DNA from: Sandaracinaceae bacterium
Lineage (GTDB): Bacteria > Myxococcota_A > Polyangia > Polyangiales > Sandaracinaceae
Length of the DNA: 64,000 nt
Assembly (NCBI GenBank): GCA_019694315.1
Contig: JAIBCE010000001.1
Span: forward strand, 120,691-184,690
Direction of reading: 5' to 3'
The position numbers and the translations under genes were made by a program. This document shows, in pieces, positions 1 to 8,019 of this stretch (within the stretch, counting starts at the first letter, position 1; each line of letters starts with the position of its first letter). Below the pieces are notes generated by a model. That model did no database searches and had not been told where the DNA came from. It worked only from the letters and a program-made list of their open reading frames with translations.

Positions 1-216
1 GGTCAGCTCGGGCCGATGGCGATGGGCCTCGCGAGCGACGCGTGGGGCGTGCGCGGCGGCGGGGTGCTCGGGGCGGCGCTGGGCTTTCGCCGCGTGCACG
101 TGCTCGCCGAGCTCGCGATCGACGGCGAGTGGTGGAGCGGCCACGCAGGCAGCGTCGCGTTCGAGCGCGCTGGGGTGTCGCTCACGCCCGCGTTCGCGCT
201 GCGCGTCCGCTTCTGA
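1..216 (+). CDS. C-terminal fragment of a probable outer-membrane protein
   Basis: Only the last 71 codons lie in the window, and the frame is open from the first base. The fragment alternates hydrophobic and polar residues, is rich in Gly, Ala and aromatic residues, and ends in Arg-Val-Arg-Phe. A C-terminal phenylalanine after an amphipathic strand is the usual signal for insertion of beta-barrels by the BAM machinery, so an outer-membrane barrel is the best guess. No family can be named from so little sequence. The next gene is convergent and its stop codon lies 25 bases downstream. Confidence 0.5.
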   Translation, partial: GQLGPMAMGLASDAWGVRGGGVLGAALGFRRVHVLAELAIDGEWWSGHAGSVAFERAGVSLTPAFALRVRF

Positions 217-240
217 TCGCACCGGCGAGGGCGCACGCGC

Positions 241-1854
241 TCACGGGCAGCGTCCGGAGATCGTCGCGCAGCGCAGGGCGCGCACCCGCGTGTACACGGG
301 ATAGGGCGCGCCGCCGGGATCCATCCACGCGAAGTCGTTCCACGCGTCGTCGCGGAGGATGAACGGCATGATCGCGTGCAGGCGTGGGTGTGTGAGCCAC
401 GGATCGCGGTAGGCGGACTCGGTCCAGGTCGCGATCTCCTCGCGCGTGCCGCCGTTCATCGGACAGCGCGCACCGGGCTGACACCAGCCGGTCTCGGTGA
501 GGAACACGTCGAGGCTCGGACGGCCGATCGTCTCGAGCTCGCGCTCGAAGACGTGCAGGCCCGTGCTCGCCCGGTCGTAGGGCACGAAGAACGCGTAGCC
601 GAGGCCCTCGGCGGGGTAGCTGTGGCTCGCGAACGCATCGACGTGATCGAAGACGTCGGGCACCGCGCTCTGCATGTCGCGCAAGTAGTCGAGCGAGGTG
701 TTGCCCGCCTCGAAGCCCTCGGCGCCGCACTCGCAGCGGCGCACGCCGCCAGGGGCCAGGCCTGCGTTGAGCACGCGGATGCGCGGGTCCCCGATCGCGT
801 GGAGCGCGCTCGCGACGTCGCGGAGCAGGGCGGCGTACTCGGCCGCCATCTGCGCGCCGCTGATCCATCCACCCGAGACCGATCCCGCCGTGCAGCGCCA
901 CTCGTAACAGAGGTTCGGCTCGTTGTGGACCTCGACGTAGATCGGCCAGCCCGCGCGCAGAGGCAGGCCCTCGAGCACGCGACGGTACGCGGCAGCGAGC
1001 TCGGTGTAGCGCAGGTGATCGGAGCCCGGATCGGCCTGCTCGCGCACGAAGCCGTCGTCCCAGGGGGGCCCGATGCGCACGACGGGCACGAGGTCGCGCG
1101 CATACGCCGCGGCGATCGCGCTCGACCACGAAGGATCGGGCCCCGCCGTGTCGCGACGCACACCAGGGAAGATGAGCTTCACGTGCCCACCGGGGCCGAC
1201 GAGATCCGCGGCGCGATCGAGATCGGTCGCGTCGCCCGGTCCGACGAAGCCGATGCCGAAGCGGTTCGTGGGCGGGCCGCTGGCGCTGCCCGCGTCGTGG
1301 GGACCTGCGTCGATCGGCGCGCTGCCCTCGTCCACCCAGAGCGCACAGCGCGCGACGGAGGTGGCGCCCATGTCTGCCGTGAACTCGAGATCGAGCAGGC
1401 CGGCGGACAGATCGCGCACCGTGAACGACCACGTGTAGGGCCCGCTGCCCGTGATCGGCCCGCCCTCGACGCGAGGACTGCCCACGCCGCGCGCGGTGAG
1501 CCCGATGTAGACGTAGCCCGGTGTGTCGGTCACCGAGACGCTCAGCGCCTCCCCCGCACGAACCGAGCGCGGGGAGATCGAGAACCTCGGATCGCACGGC
1601 AGGGCCCCCACGTCGCGCGCGACGGGCGCATCCACGCTGGCGGCATCCCACCCGTGCGCATCGAGCCCCGGCGCGTCGAGGCCCGGGGCATCGAGACCCA
1701 GCGCATCGAGGCCCGGCGCGTCGAGGCCCGGCGCGTCGGCGGAGGCATCGAGCCGACCTCCATCGCCGCGAGGCGAGAGCGCTGTGTCGCAGCCCGCCGC
1801 GGCGAAGAGCACGAGCGACGGAGCGAGCCACCGAGCCGAGAGCGACGCGCGCAT
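241..1854 (-). CDS. Lipoprotein with glycoside-hydrolase-like TIM barrel
   Basis: A 537-residue predicted surface lipoprotein. The start gives a signal peptide ending in Ala-Ala-Gly-Cys with the lipidated Cys at 22. Residues 41-71 are a five-residue repeat (Leu-Asp-Ala-Pro-Gly), probably a flexible spacer. Residues 85-175 look like a beta-sandwich. From about 195 the sequence resembles clan-A glycoside hydrolases: His-Asn-Glu-Pro-Asn at 310-314 would hold the acid/base Glu312, His-Ser-Tyr-Pro lies at 411-414, and Leu-Thr-Glu-Thr-Gly-Trp at 452-457 fits a nucleophile Glu454. The GH5/GH39 area is my inference; substrate unknown. Upstream in-frame codons lack a signal peptide, so this ATG was preferred. 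Confidence 0.75.
   Translation of the reverse strand: MRASLSARWLAPSLVLFAAAGCDTALSPRGDGGRLDASADAPGLDAPGLDALGLDAPGLDAPGLDAHGWDAASVDAPVARDVGALPCDPRFSISPRSVRAGEALSVSVTDTPGYVYIGLTARGVGSPRVEGGPITGSGPYTWSFTVRDLSAGLLDLEFTADMGATSVARCALWVDEGSAPIDAGPHDAGSASGPPTNRFGIGFVGPGDATDLDRAADLVGPGGHVKLIFPGVRRDTAGPDPSWSSAIAAAYARDLVPVVRIGPPWDDGFVREQADPGSDHLRYTELAAAYRRVLEGLPLRAGWPIYVEVHNEPNLCYEWRCTAGSVSGGWISGAQMAAEYAALLRDVASALHAIGDPRIRVLNAGLAPGGVRRCECGAEGFEAGNTSLDYLRDMQSAVPDVFDHVDAFASHSYPAEGLGYAFFVPYDRASTGLHVFERELETIGRPSLDVFLTETGWCQPGARCPMNGGTREEIATWTESAYRDPWLTHPRLHAIMPFILRDDAWNDFAWMDPGGAPYPVYTRVRALRCATISGRCP
1642..1734 (-). repeat. 15-base in-gene tandem repeat (LDAPG linker)
   Basis: About six head-to-tail copies of a 15-base unit code for Leu-Asp-Ala-Pro/Leu-Gly in the linker of the lipoprotein gene spanning 241-1854. 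Copies differ by single bases. Such arrays change length by slippage, so copy number probably varies between strains. Confidence 0.8.
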
Positions 1855-1897
1855 CGGGGGATCGTCGCTCAGCCTCGCGCGCGCGGAAAGGTGTGCC

Positions 1898-2434
1898 TCA
1901 GCGCGTGGGCTTCTTGTAGGGCTCGAGGCGGGTTCGGAGCTCGCCGATGCGCGCGCCGAGGAGCTGGAGCAGGTAGTGCGTACCGATCTCGCCCTTGAGC
2001 ACGTAGTCGTCGATGTCGATGAGGAGCGCCATCGTCGCGAACACGCTGTTGAGCTCGTGGTTGAGGCGGATCCCACCGAGCACGGGCAGGCGGAAGAGGT
2101 TCGCGAGGTCGGTCTTGAACATCGTGACGAGGTCGTCGGGGTCGGAGAGGTAGTTCTTCACCTCGGCCGTGATCGTGAGCGTGGCCTTGCTCCCGAGGAG
2201 GGCCGCGCTGACGACGCCCGTGCCCGTCTTGCGATCGAGGCGCACGTAGACGTTGGTGAGCACCGGATCACGGAGCGCGCGGAACTTCACGATCTGGAGA
2301 TCGTCGTTGGCCTGGAAGCGGATGGCCGTGTAGCCGGTGCGGCTCATCGCGCGGACGAGCTCGCCGACGAGCAGCTCGTCCTTGGACTCGCGGATCTCGG
2401 CCTTGTGGTTGAACTTCGTGAGCAGGTCGAACAT
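1898..2434 (-). CDS. Unknown protein, stand-alone copy of the neighbour's C-terminal domain
   Basis: A 178-residue soluble alpha/beta protein without signal peptide or membrane segment; I do not recognise a named family. It matches the C-terminal part of the upstream gene: Asp-Glu-Leu-Leu-Val-Gly near residue 19 aligns with Asp-Glu-Val-Leu-Ile-Gly there, and both share Ile-Asp-Asp-Tyr-Val (141-145 here, 220-224 there) followed by a similar helix. The ATG is preceded by a clear GGAGG. The start lies 15 bases after the stop of the upstream gene, so the two are probably co-transcribed and may act as partners. The overall look recalls small type III secretion chaperone or YbjN-like folds, but that is only an impression. 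Confidence 0.7.
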   Translation of the reverse strand: MFDLLTKFNHKAEIRESKDELLVGELVRAMSRTGYTAIRFQANDDLQIVKFRALRDPVLTNVYVRLDRKTGTGVVSAALLGSKATLTITAEVKNYLSDPDDLVTMFKTDLANLFRLPVLGGIRLNHELNSVFATMALLIDIDDYVLKGEIGTHYLLQLLGARIGELRTRLEPYKKPTR

Positions 2435-2449
2435 GAGGCCTCCGATCCG

Positions 2450-3217
2450 TCAGCTCGTTCGTCCGCGGAGGTACTTGCGGAGCGCGTGCACCGTGCTCCC
2501 CACGTGCGTGGTGAGGAGCCCGTAGTCCACGGAGAGATCCGCGTGCACGTAGTCGTCGATGTTCCAGAGCAGATCGATCTGCACGTAGACGTAGCCGGCG
2601 GTCACGTCGGCATCGACGGTGATGGTGCCGGGCTCGGGGTTGGCGATGAAGCCGCTCTTGTACTCGGCCTTGAGCGCCTGCCAGACGCGGCCGAATTCGG
2701 CGACGGGCTCCCCGTAGCCCACGATCACGCTCGCCTGGTGTCCGAGCACGCGTGAGGCGAGCAGGCTCGGCGTGAGGTGGCGCAGCTGGAACACGATGCG
2801 CGCGCGGCTCTTGAGCTCCTCGAAGCGCAGGTGGTGGTGCTCTCCGGTGCTGCGCAGATCGATCAGCGAGAAGCCGTTGTCGAGCGTGCTCGTGATCACC
2901 GCGCCGATCAGCACCTCGTCGATGAGCGTCGCGCGCTCCTCCTGGTGGAAGTACTCCCAGCTCTTCTTCACGAGCGCACCGAACACGCGATCGCGCTCGT
3001 CATCGAGGGCGACGCGTCGCTCGTCGAGCAGACGACGTGCGCCCGGCTCGCTGGCGATCGAGAGCCAGCCGGTGGCGCCCTGGTAGGTGAACGTGACGTC
3101 GGGGGGGAGGCGCCCGTGCACGACGTGATCGACGATGGCGTGGAGCGTGATCGGACCGAAGGGACCCTGTGGGCCCGGCACGAAGAAGAGGGCTTGGTCC
3201 GGCGGAGGCGCGCTCAT
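2450..3217 (-). CDS. GYF-like domain protein of unknown function
   Basis: A 255-residue cytosolic protein. Residues 8-56 resemble a GYF_2-type domain: aromatic start, Gly-Pro-Phe-Gly-Pro, a helix, and a late Gly-Trp. Such domains usually bind proline-rich or membrane-protein partners. Residues 95-250 form a second domain shared with the downstream gene, including Ile-Asp-Asp-Tyr-Val at 220-224. The start (Met-Ser-Ala-Pro-Pro-Pro) was chosen because the upstream in-frame extension is Arg/Ala-rich and reads like non-coding sequence. It is first of a two-gene operon and is divergent from the barrel gene at 3413. The paralogous arrangement suggests a heteromeric unit with one recruited subunit. 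Confidence 0.7.
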   Translation of the reverse strand: MSAPPPDQALFFVPGPQGPFGPITLHAIVDHVVHGRLPPDVTFTYQGATGWLSIASEPGARRLLDERRVALDDERDRVFGALVKKSWEYFHQEERATLIDEVLIGAVITSTLDNGFSLIDLRSTGEHHHLRFEELKSRARIVFQLRHLTPSLLASRVLGHQASVIVGYGEPVAEFGRVWQALKAEYKSGFIANPEPGTITVDADVTAGYVYVQIDLLWNIDDYVHADLSVDYGLLTTHVGSTVHALRKYLRGRTS

Positions 3218-3412
3218 GGGCCGATGATACGGCGCGCCAGGCCGCGCGCGCGTCACCTCGTGACGTGCAGCCCGTCGTGTCCGGATGCCCTGTTCACGGC
3301 CATCCTGCGTGGAGGACGCGCGAGCCGCCGCGATCGGCTCACGCAACATTCCGAAACGCGCGCGGCCTGCGTTCGGTCGAACGAACACGCACGGCGGCGC
3401 ACCTCGTGAGAC

Positions 3413-4291
3413 ATGACCCAGCCGCACGTGTCTGGTCCGTTCGCGTCTCGCTCACCGTCGTCGTCCACTCGGTACGTGCTCGCGCTCGTGATCGGCGCGC
3501 AGCTCGGTGCGCTGAGCGTGACTGCGCGCGTACAGGCACAGTCGAGCACCACGAGCGCGCAGCCCGGCCTCACGCTCTTTCGCGGCAGCGGCACCTCGCC
3601 CTATCGCCCCGATCCCCACAGCGCAGAGTGGATCGCGTGGGAGCGCCCGCGGATCGAGCTCTACCCCGAGCGAGAGTCGCCCTACCCGTTCGTGCGATCC
3701 GATCGCGATCCCGTGCGCCTCGAGGTGATGGGCGGCGTGAACGCGCCGCTCGGGATCGAGCTGACCCTGCGGCTCGCGATCCTCCAGCACTTGCTCCTCA
3801 CGGCCTCTGCAGGCGTCGTGACCTTCGGCGGCGCAGCGCGCGACGTGGCCGCGGGCTACGTGAGCGCGGAGGCCGCGGACAGCGCGCTCCTCGTGGACGG
3901 AGCGCTCGTCTTGCGCGTGGGCTTGGGCGTCCGGATCGTCGAGGGCCTCGAGATCGTGGGCGGCTACGCGTCGCTCCACCGCGAGCTCACGGTGCGCTCG
4001 GACTTCCTCTCGCTCCTCGGCGTGACCAGCGTGACGAGCGCCGAGGGCCGCGTGACCCTGGGCGCGGTGTGGGCCGAGCTCGGCTACACGTTCACGATCC
4101 TCGATCACTTCCTCGCGCGCCCCGCGATCGGCGTGATGCACGTGGTGGACGCGAGCGCGACGCTCACGAACACGAGCGTCAGCGACAACGAGGCCGCGAC
4201 GCTCGTGCGCGCAGCGACCACCGTCGAGACGTACTCCGAGCAGTACGGCACCTCGCCGACGCTCTCGGTCACGCTGGGCTATCGCTTCTGA
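3413..4291 (+). CDS. Outer-membrane beta-barrel protein
   Basis: A 292-residue protein with an N-terminal signal segment (hydrophobic stretch about 22-35, likely cleavage after Ala-Gln-Ala). A short Pro/Tyr-rich region follows, then a run of alternating amphipathic strands from about residue 100 to the end. The last residues, Gly-Tyr-Arg-Phe, are a typical barrel-insertion signal. No enzymatic motif is visible. It is probably a small porin-like or structural outer-membrane barrel. It is convergent with another barrel protein at 4360-5556 and the two stops are separated by a palindromic repeat. Confidence 0.65.
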   Translation: MTQPHVSGPFASRSPSSSTRYVLALVIGAQLGALSVTARVQAQSSTTSAQPGLTLFRGSGTSPYRPDPHSAEWIAWERPRIELYPERESPYPFVRSDRDPVRLEVMGGVNAPLGIELTLRLAILQHLLLTASAGVVTFGGAARDVAAGYVSAEAADSALLVDGALVLRVGLGVRIVEGLEIVGGYASLHRELTVRSDFLSLLGVTSVTSAEGRVTLGAVWAELGYTFTILDHFLARPAIGVMHVVDASATLTNTSVSDNEAATLVRAATTVETYSEQYGTSPTLSVTLGYRF

Positions 4292-4292
4292 C

Positions 4293-4357
4293 GCGGGCGA
4301 AGCCCGCAGCCCAAACTTCCGAATCTTCGCGCCGCGCCAAGATTCTCGGAAGTAGTA
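4293..4357. repeat. Dispersed palindromic intergenic repeat, copy 1
   Basis: The 45 bases at 4293-4337 match, on the opposite strand and with only a few differences, the intergenic sequence near 19421-19466. This copy continues into an imperfect inverted repeat in which ACTTCCGAATCTT is answered by AAGATTCTCGGAAGT. It lies exactly between two convergent genes, so it may act as a bidirectional terminator or be a small REP/MITE-like element. Confidence 0.65.
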
Positions 4358-4359
4358 GA

Positions 4360-5556
4360 TCAGAGCGACCAGCGGAGCGCCGCGCCGATGTGCGCGCTCT
4401 GCGGCGCACGGTTCCAGTGCGGCTCGTTGCCCAAGCCCAGCTCGAGCACGAGCGACAGGTCGCCGAGCGTCGCCTCGCGGACGCACACGCCCGCGGTGAG
4501 ATCGAGGTGCGCCTCCTCGAGGATGCGCGGCGTGTTGGGCGCGAGGTAGCTCGCGTGCACGCCGCCACAGAGCTGCACGTTGTCGACGGCCGCCGCCGGC
4601 GAGCCCGAGCGGAGCACCACGTCGACCGCCATCTCGACGCTCTGTGTGCCGCCCACGTCGTCGGCGAGCGTCGTGTCGGAGAAGACGTGCAACCCCGCGG
4701 ACAAGCGCACGAGGCCGTGCAGGAGCCCGCCGTCGAAGAGCAGGCCGCCGCGCGCGAAGAGCTGGTTCGTGAGGAGCGATCCGCTCGGACCGAGCGTCGT
4801 GTAGTCGCCCACGTGCTCGAAGCCGCCGCCGACGAAGAGCGCGAGGCTGGCCGAGACGGGCGTGCGATAGGTGATCGAGCCCGTGAACGCCGTCCGCACG
4901 TACTCGTGCGGCAACGACAGTGTGCCCGCGCTCTGGAGCACCACGAGCGGCTCGAGGCGCACACGAAAGCCCACCGCCTCGCGATACGCGTCGAGGCCTG
5001 CGCCCACGCGGATGCGCATGCCGTCGTCGTGCAGGCCCACCGACGTGAGCGGTGCGTTCACGGAGGCCACACCGAGCTCGAGGCGATCGATCGCGCGAGG
5101 CAGCTCGTCCGGAGGCGAGACCGGTGCGGCGACCTCGGGGCTCGGCGCACGGAACGGGCTGGCGAGCCGCCGCGCGAACGAGATCTGTGCGGCCCGCGCC
5201 ATCGCGCGTCTGCGCTCGACGAGCAACGCGTGCTGGAGGTGTCGTCGCTCCTCCTCGGGATCCTCGTCCCCGAGCGCCTCGTCGCCGTGCAGGGCCGCGT
5301 CGTCGAGCGGCTCGTCCTCGTCGAGCAGGATCACCTCGTCGCCGTCGAATTCCGTGACGATCGGCGGCAGCGGTCGCGACCCTCGGAGCGGGCGCGGGAG
5401 ATCGGCGGTGTCCTCCAGCGTCTCGCCGTCGAAGCTCGTCACGATCGGCGGCGCGTGCTGCGCGAGCGACACACACGGGGCACCGGCGAGCGAGAGGCCG
5501 ACGGCCGCGAGCGTGACGCCAGCCGTCAGGATCGTTCGTCGCTCCGAAGCGCGCAT
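4360..5556 (-). CDS. Exported beta-strand-rich protein, probable outer-membrane barrel
   Basis: A 398-residue protein with a signal peptide (hydrophobic 8-30, cleavage near Leu-Ala-Gln). The mature N-terminus carries a repeated short motif, Pro-Pro-Ile-Val-Thr-x-Phe-Asp-Gly, at about residues 36 and 64, followed by an acidic segment full of Asp and Glu. From about residue 150 the sequence is strand-rich with Gly and aromatic alternation and ends in Ala-Leu-Arg-Trp-Ser-Leu, consistent with a barrel. The duplicated acidic motif could be a plug or a partner-binding region; I know no family for it. The start avoids a 37-residue Arg-rich upstream extension. Confidence 0.6.
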   Translation of the reverse strand: MRASERRTILTAGVTLAAVGLSLAGAPCVSLAQHAPPIVTSFDGETLEDTADLPRPLRGSRPLPPIVTEFDGDEVILLDEDEPLDDAALHGDEALGDEDPEEERRHLQHALLVERRRAMARAAQISFARRLASPFRAPSPEVAAPVSPPDELPRAIDRLELGVASVNAPLTSVGLHDDGMRIRVGAGLDAYREAVGFRVRLEPLVVLQSAGTLSLPHEYVRTAFTGSITYRTPVSASLALFVGGGFEHVGDYTTLGPSGSLLTNQLFARGGLLFDGGLLHGLVRLSAGLHVFSDTTLADDVGGTQSVEMAVDVVLRSGSPAAAVDNVQLCGGVHASYLAPNTPRILEEAHLDLTAGVCVREATLGDLSLVLELGLGNEPHWNRAPQSAHIGAALRWSL

Positions 5557-5669
5557 GGGTCGCGCCAGACTCGCGCGCGGCTCGCTCGCGCACAAGCGCG
5601 ATACGCACAGGGTGCGGGAGCGCACCGAGCGCGCGCGGTCGCCGGGCTCCTGGGCTCCGAAATCCACTT

Positions 5670-5686
5670 GATTCCTGAGGGGAATC
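5670..5686 (-). terminator. Terminator-like hairpin GATTCC/GGAATC
   Basis: Perfect six-base arms GATTCC and GGAATC enclose a five-base loop, about 55 bases past the stop of the cytochrome gene at 5741-6253 (minus strand). A very similar hairpin with similar flanks lies at 7931 after another gene. There is no T-tract, so intrinsic termination is unproven. Confidence 0.4.
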
Positions 5687-5740
5687 CAGCGAGTCGGTGC
5701 ACTCGGAGCGCGACCGCGCGGCTCGATCCGGGGAGTCAGG

Positions 5741-6253
5741 TCACGGCGTGGCGGCGGGCGTCGCCGTCGCGTGACAGTTCATGCAGCCGAAGCCCTCGTG
5801 CGTCTCGGGGTTGTACTGCGGCTCACCGAGCAGCTGCGCCATGCGCGGCCACACCGTGCGCGTCATGAACACGGCGCCCGGCTCCTCGGAGGCGAAGATC
5901 TGCGGGATGTGCGCGGGGTCGAGCGGCGCGACGCCGTTCGGCATGCGGAACGCCACGTCGTGGGCGTTGGCGCCGTGACAGGTGGCGCAGGTGAAGGTCG
6001 CGTAGCGCTCCGCGTCGTGCTCCTGGAAGAGCCGCTGCATCTCGGGCATCACGACCTCGGCCATGTACTGGCCCTTCTGCTCGCTCGTCATCTCGTCCCA
6101 CGGCGTCGAGGGACCCGTCGCCGACGCGGTCGTCGTGGTCTCGGAGCCCGAGCCCGACGTGGAGGTGCCGCTGCCCTCGCTCGTCTGCGCGCCACCGCCG
6201 CCACAGCCGCCCACCATCACCAAGAGACACGCCACTGCCAACGAACCTCGCAT
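5741..6253 (-). CDS. Two-haem c-type cytochrome lipoprotein
   Basis: A 170-residue periplasmic or outer-membrane-anchored electron carrier. The lipobox Val-Gly-Gly-Cys puts the lipid on Cys17, followed by a Gly/Ser/Thr linker to about residue 50. Two haem-binding motifs are visible: Cys89-Ala-Thr-Cys-His93 and Cys157-Met-Asn-Cys-His161. Several Met residues (66, 69, 72) upstream of the first haem could supply an axial ligand. The layout resembles myxobacterial cytochromes related to the reaction-centre cytochrome c family, which is inference. A strong Shine-Dalgarno (AAGGAGG) precedes the ATG. No oxidase or reductase gene lies beside it, so its partner is unknown. Confidence 0.85.
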   Translation of the reverse strand: MRGSLAVACLLVMVGGCGGGGAQTSEGSGTSTSGSGSETTTTASATGPSTPWDEMTSEQKGQYMAEVVMPEMQRLFQEHDAERYATFTCATCHGANAHDVAFRMPNGVAPLDPAHIPQIFASEEPGAVFMTRTVWPRMAQLLGEPQYNPETHEGFGCMNCHATATPAATP

Positions 6254-6440
6254 CGAGTCCTCCTTCGGAAAAAGAGCGGGGACCGTAGACGCGGAGAACT
6301 CTCACGGAAAGCGCGGGGCTCGCGATGCAGCGTTGCGACCGCGCAACCTCGGCGGGTACGCGGTGCATCCATGCAACGACCATCGGCGGGTGCTCGGGGG
6401 AGCCCTTGGTTGCGGAGACGGGGGCGCATAGGCTCGGTCC

Positions 6441-6758
6441 ATGGTCTCGACCCAGGACGTCGGTTTCGGAACGCTGTGGGCCAAGCTCGTCGGCAAGAGC
6501 GCGCGCTGGGAGCCCGGCGGTGACGACGTCGCGGCGCTGCACGTGGAGCCCGGCGATCCGCCGAAGGTCGGCATGGGCCTCGTGTGCATCTGGCTCGTCG
6601 GCGAGGGCTCCGTCTACGTGTGCGACCCGCGCAAGGGTGTGAAGGCCATCAAGGACCTCAAGCCACCGATGCAGGCGAGCGAGGTGTGCGCCGTGCTCGA
6701 GAAGGCGGGCGCGATCGTGCACGTGAGCCCCTACCCGCGGCGCGACTCGCAGGCCTGA
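6441..6758 (+). CDS. Small unknown cytosolic protein
   Basis: A 105-residue protein without signal peptide or membrane segment. The middle part (Gly-Leu-Val-Cys-Ile-Trp-Leu-Val-Gly) reads as a core beta strand and the end as a helix followed by a strand. Its two cysteine-containing strands do not form a CxxC site. I recognise no family. It is transcribed alone, divergent from the cytochrome gene, with about 190 bases between the two starts. Coding potential is supported by strong third-position GC and sensible residue composition. Confidence 0.55.
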   Translation: MVSTQDVGFGTLWAKLVGKSARWEPGGDDVAALHVEPGDPPKVGMGLVCIWLVGEGSVYVCDPRKGVKAIKDLKPPMQASEVCAVLEKAGAIVHVSPYPRRDSQA

Positions 6759-6857
6759 TCGACTCCGGAGGGGAGCCGTCCCGCGGGTGCCGACGTCCAC
6801 AGATCCTCCACCTCCGTGCCGCGCCTTCGGGCATGCTCGAGCTCAGGAGCTCTTGCC

Positions 6858-7916
6858 ATGCCGAACCTCCCTTCACGTCGCGCGCCCTCGCCCTCGCATC
6901 GCGCGCCTCGCGGACTGCGCAGCCTCGCGCTCGTCCTCGGTGTGCTGACGCTGGCCACCGTGTGCGACGCACGCGTCGGGGCCCAGGACGCATCCACGCG
7001 CACGCTCGGCTACGCCACGCTCGCGCCGCCGGGCTCGGTGGTGGCGCGCGGCCTCGACGCGTGGAGCCGTGAGCTCCGGCGCCGCACCGGCGGCACGCTC
7101 CAGCTGCGCGTCTACGCGGGCGGCGTGCAGGGCGACGAGCCCGAGGTCGTGCAGAAGATCCGCACCGGTCGGCTCGACATGGGCAGCGTCACGGCCACGG
7201 GCCTCTCGCTCATCCACCGGCCCGCGCTCGTCCTGCAGCTCCCCGGCTCGTACTACCGGCGCGAGCAGCTCGACGCGGCGCGACGTGCGCTCGGTCCCGA
7301 GATCGAGGCGGGCATGCTCGAGCACGGCTTCCGCATGCTCGGCTGGGCCGACATCGGGCGCCCGCACATCTTCTCGCGCTTCGAGATCCGAAGGCCCGAG
7401 GACTTCGCGCGCGCACACGTGTGGGTCCGCGCGGACGATCTCGTGCTGCCCGCGTTCTACGAGGTGGTGCCGAGCCAGCCCGTGGTGCTCACCGTGCCAG
7501 AGGTTCTCGGCGGGCTCACCGCACGCCGCATCGACACGTTCCTCGCGCCGCCCGCGGTGGCGCTCGCGCTGCAGTGGTCGGCGCACGTGACGCACATGAA
7601 CGACATGCCGCTCGGCTTCCTCATCGGCGGGAGCGTGATCTCCGAGAGTGCCTTCTCGACGCTCACGCCCGAGCAGCAGACCGCCCTTCGCGAGAGCTCG
7701 CTCCAATTCCACGGGCTCTCGCGGCGCAGCGCCGAGCGCGCCGAGGCAGACGCGATCGGCGCGCTGCGCACGCACGGCATCACCATCGTCGAGGCCCGCG
7801 TGGCCGACCTCGAGCCGTGGTTCGAGGTGGGCCGCCGCGTGCGGGCGCGGGTGGGTCCGCAGATCGCGAGCCCCGAGCTGCTCGAGCGGGCCGCCCGCTT
7901 CTCGCAGCTCCCCTAG
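6858..7916 (+). CDS. TRAP-transporter DctP-type solute-binding protein
   Basis: A 352-residue periplasmic binding protein with a signal peptide ending near Arg-Val-Gly-Ala-Gln-Asp. The mature part follows the DctP pattern: an opening strand and helix with Gly-Thr-Leu-Gln-Leu-Arg-Val-Tyr, an Asp-Glu-Pro-Glu-Val-Val-Gln-Lys-Ile-Arg-Thr-Gly-Arg-Leu-Asp helix, and a Trp/Phe-rich ligand cleft. The ATG at 6858 has AGGAG eight to twelve bases upstream; an earlier in-frame ATG does not. TRAP binding proteins normally sit with DctQ/DctM membrane subunits. None is nearby, so this is an orphan receptor or has been adapted to another role. Confidence 0.8.
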   Translation: MPNLPSRRAPSPSHRAPRGLRSLALVLGVLTLATVCDARVGAQDASTRTLGYATLAPPGSVVARGLDAWSRELRRRTGGTLQLRVYAGGVQGDEPEVVQKIRTGRLDMGSVTATGLSLIHRPALVLQLPGSYYRREQLDAARRALGPEIEAGMLEHGFRMLGWADIGRPHIFSRFEIRRPEDFARAHVWVRADDLVLPAFYEVVPSQPVVLTVPEVLGGLTARRIDTFLAPPAVALALQWSAHVTHMNDMPLGFLIGGSVISESAFSTLTPEQQTALRESSLQFHGLSRRSAERAEADAIGALRTHGITIVEARVADLEPWFEVGRRVRARVGPQIASPELLERAARFSQLP

Positions 7917-7930
7917 AGCACGATCCGTTG

Positions 7931-7946
7931 GATTCCCTGAGGAATC
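7931..7946 (+). terminator. Terminator-like hairpin GATTCC/GGAATC, second copy
   Basis: Six-base perfect arms with a four-base loop begin 15 bases after the stop of the binding-protein gene. Sequence and flanks resemble the reverse complement of the hairpin at 5670-5686, including a following TCAAATGGA-like stretch. It lies between convergent genes, so it may serve both strands. Confidence 0.4.
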
Positions 7947-8019
7947 AAATGGACTCGGGGCTCTCGGGGGAGTGGGGCCCCGACGAATTCACTTCGGCGG
8001 GGCGAGGGGATACGCGAGC

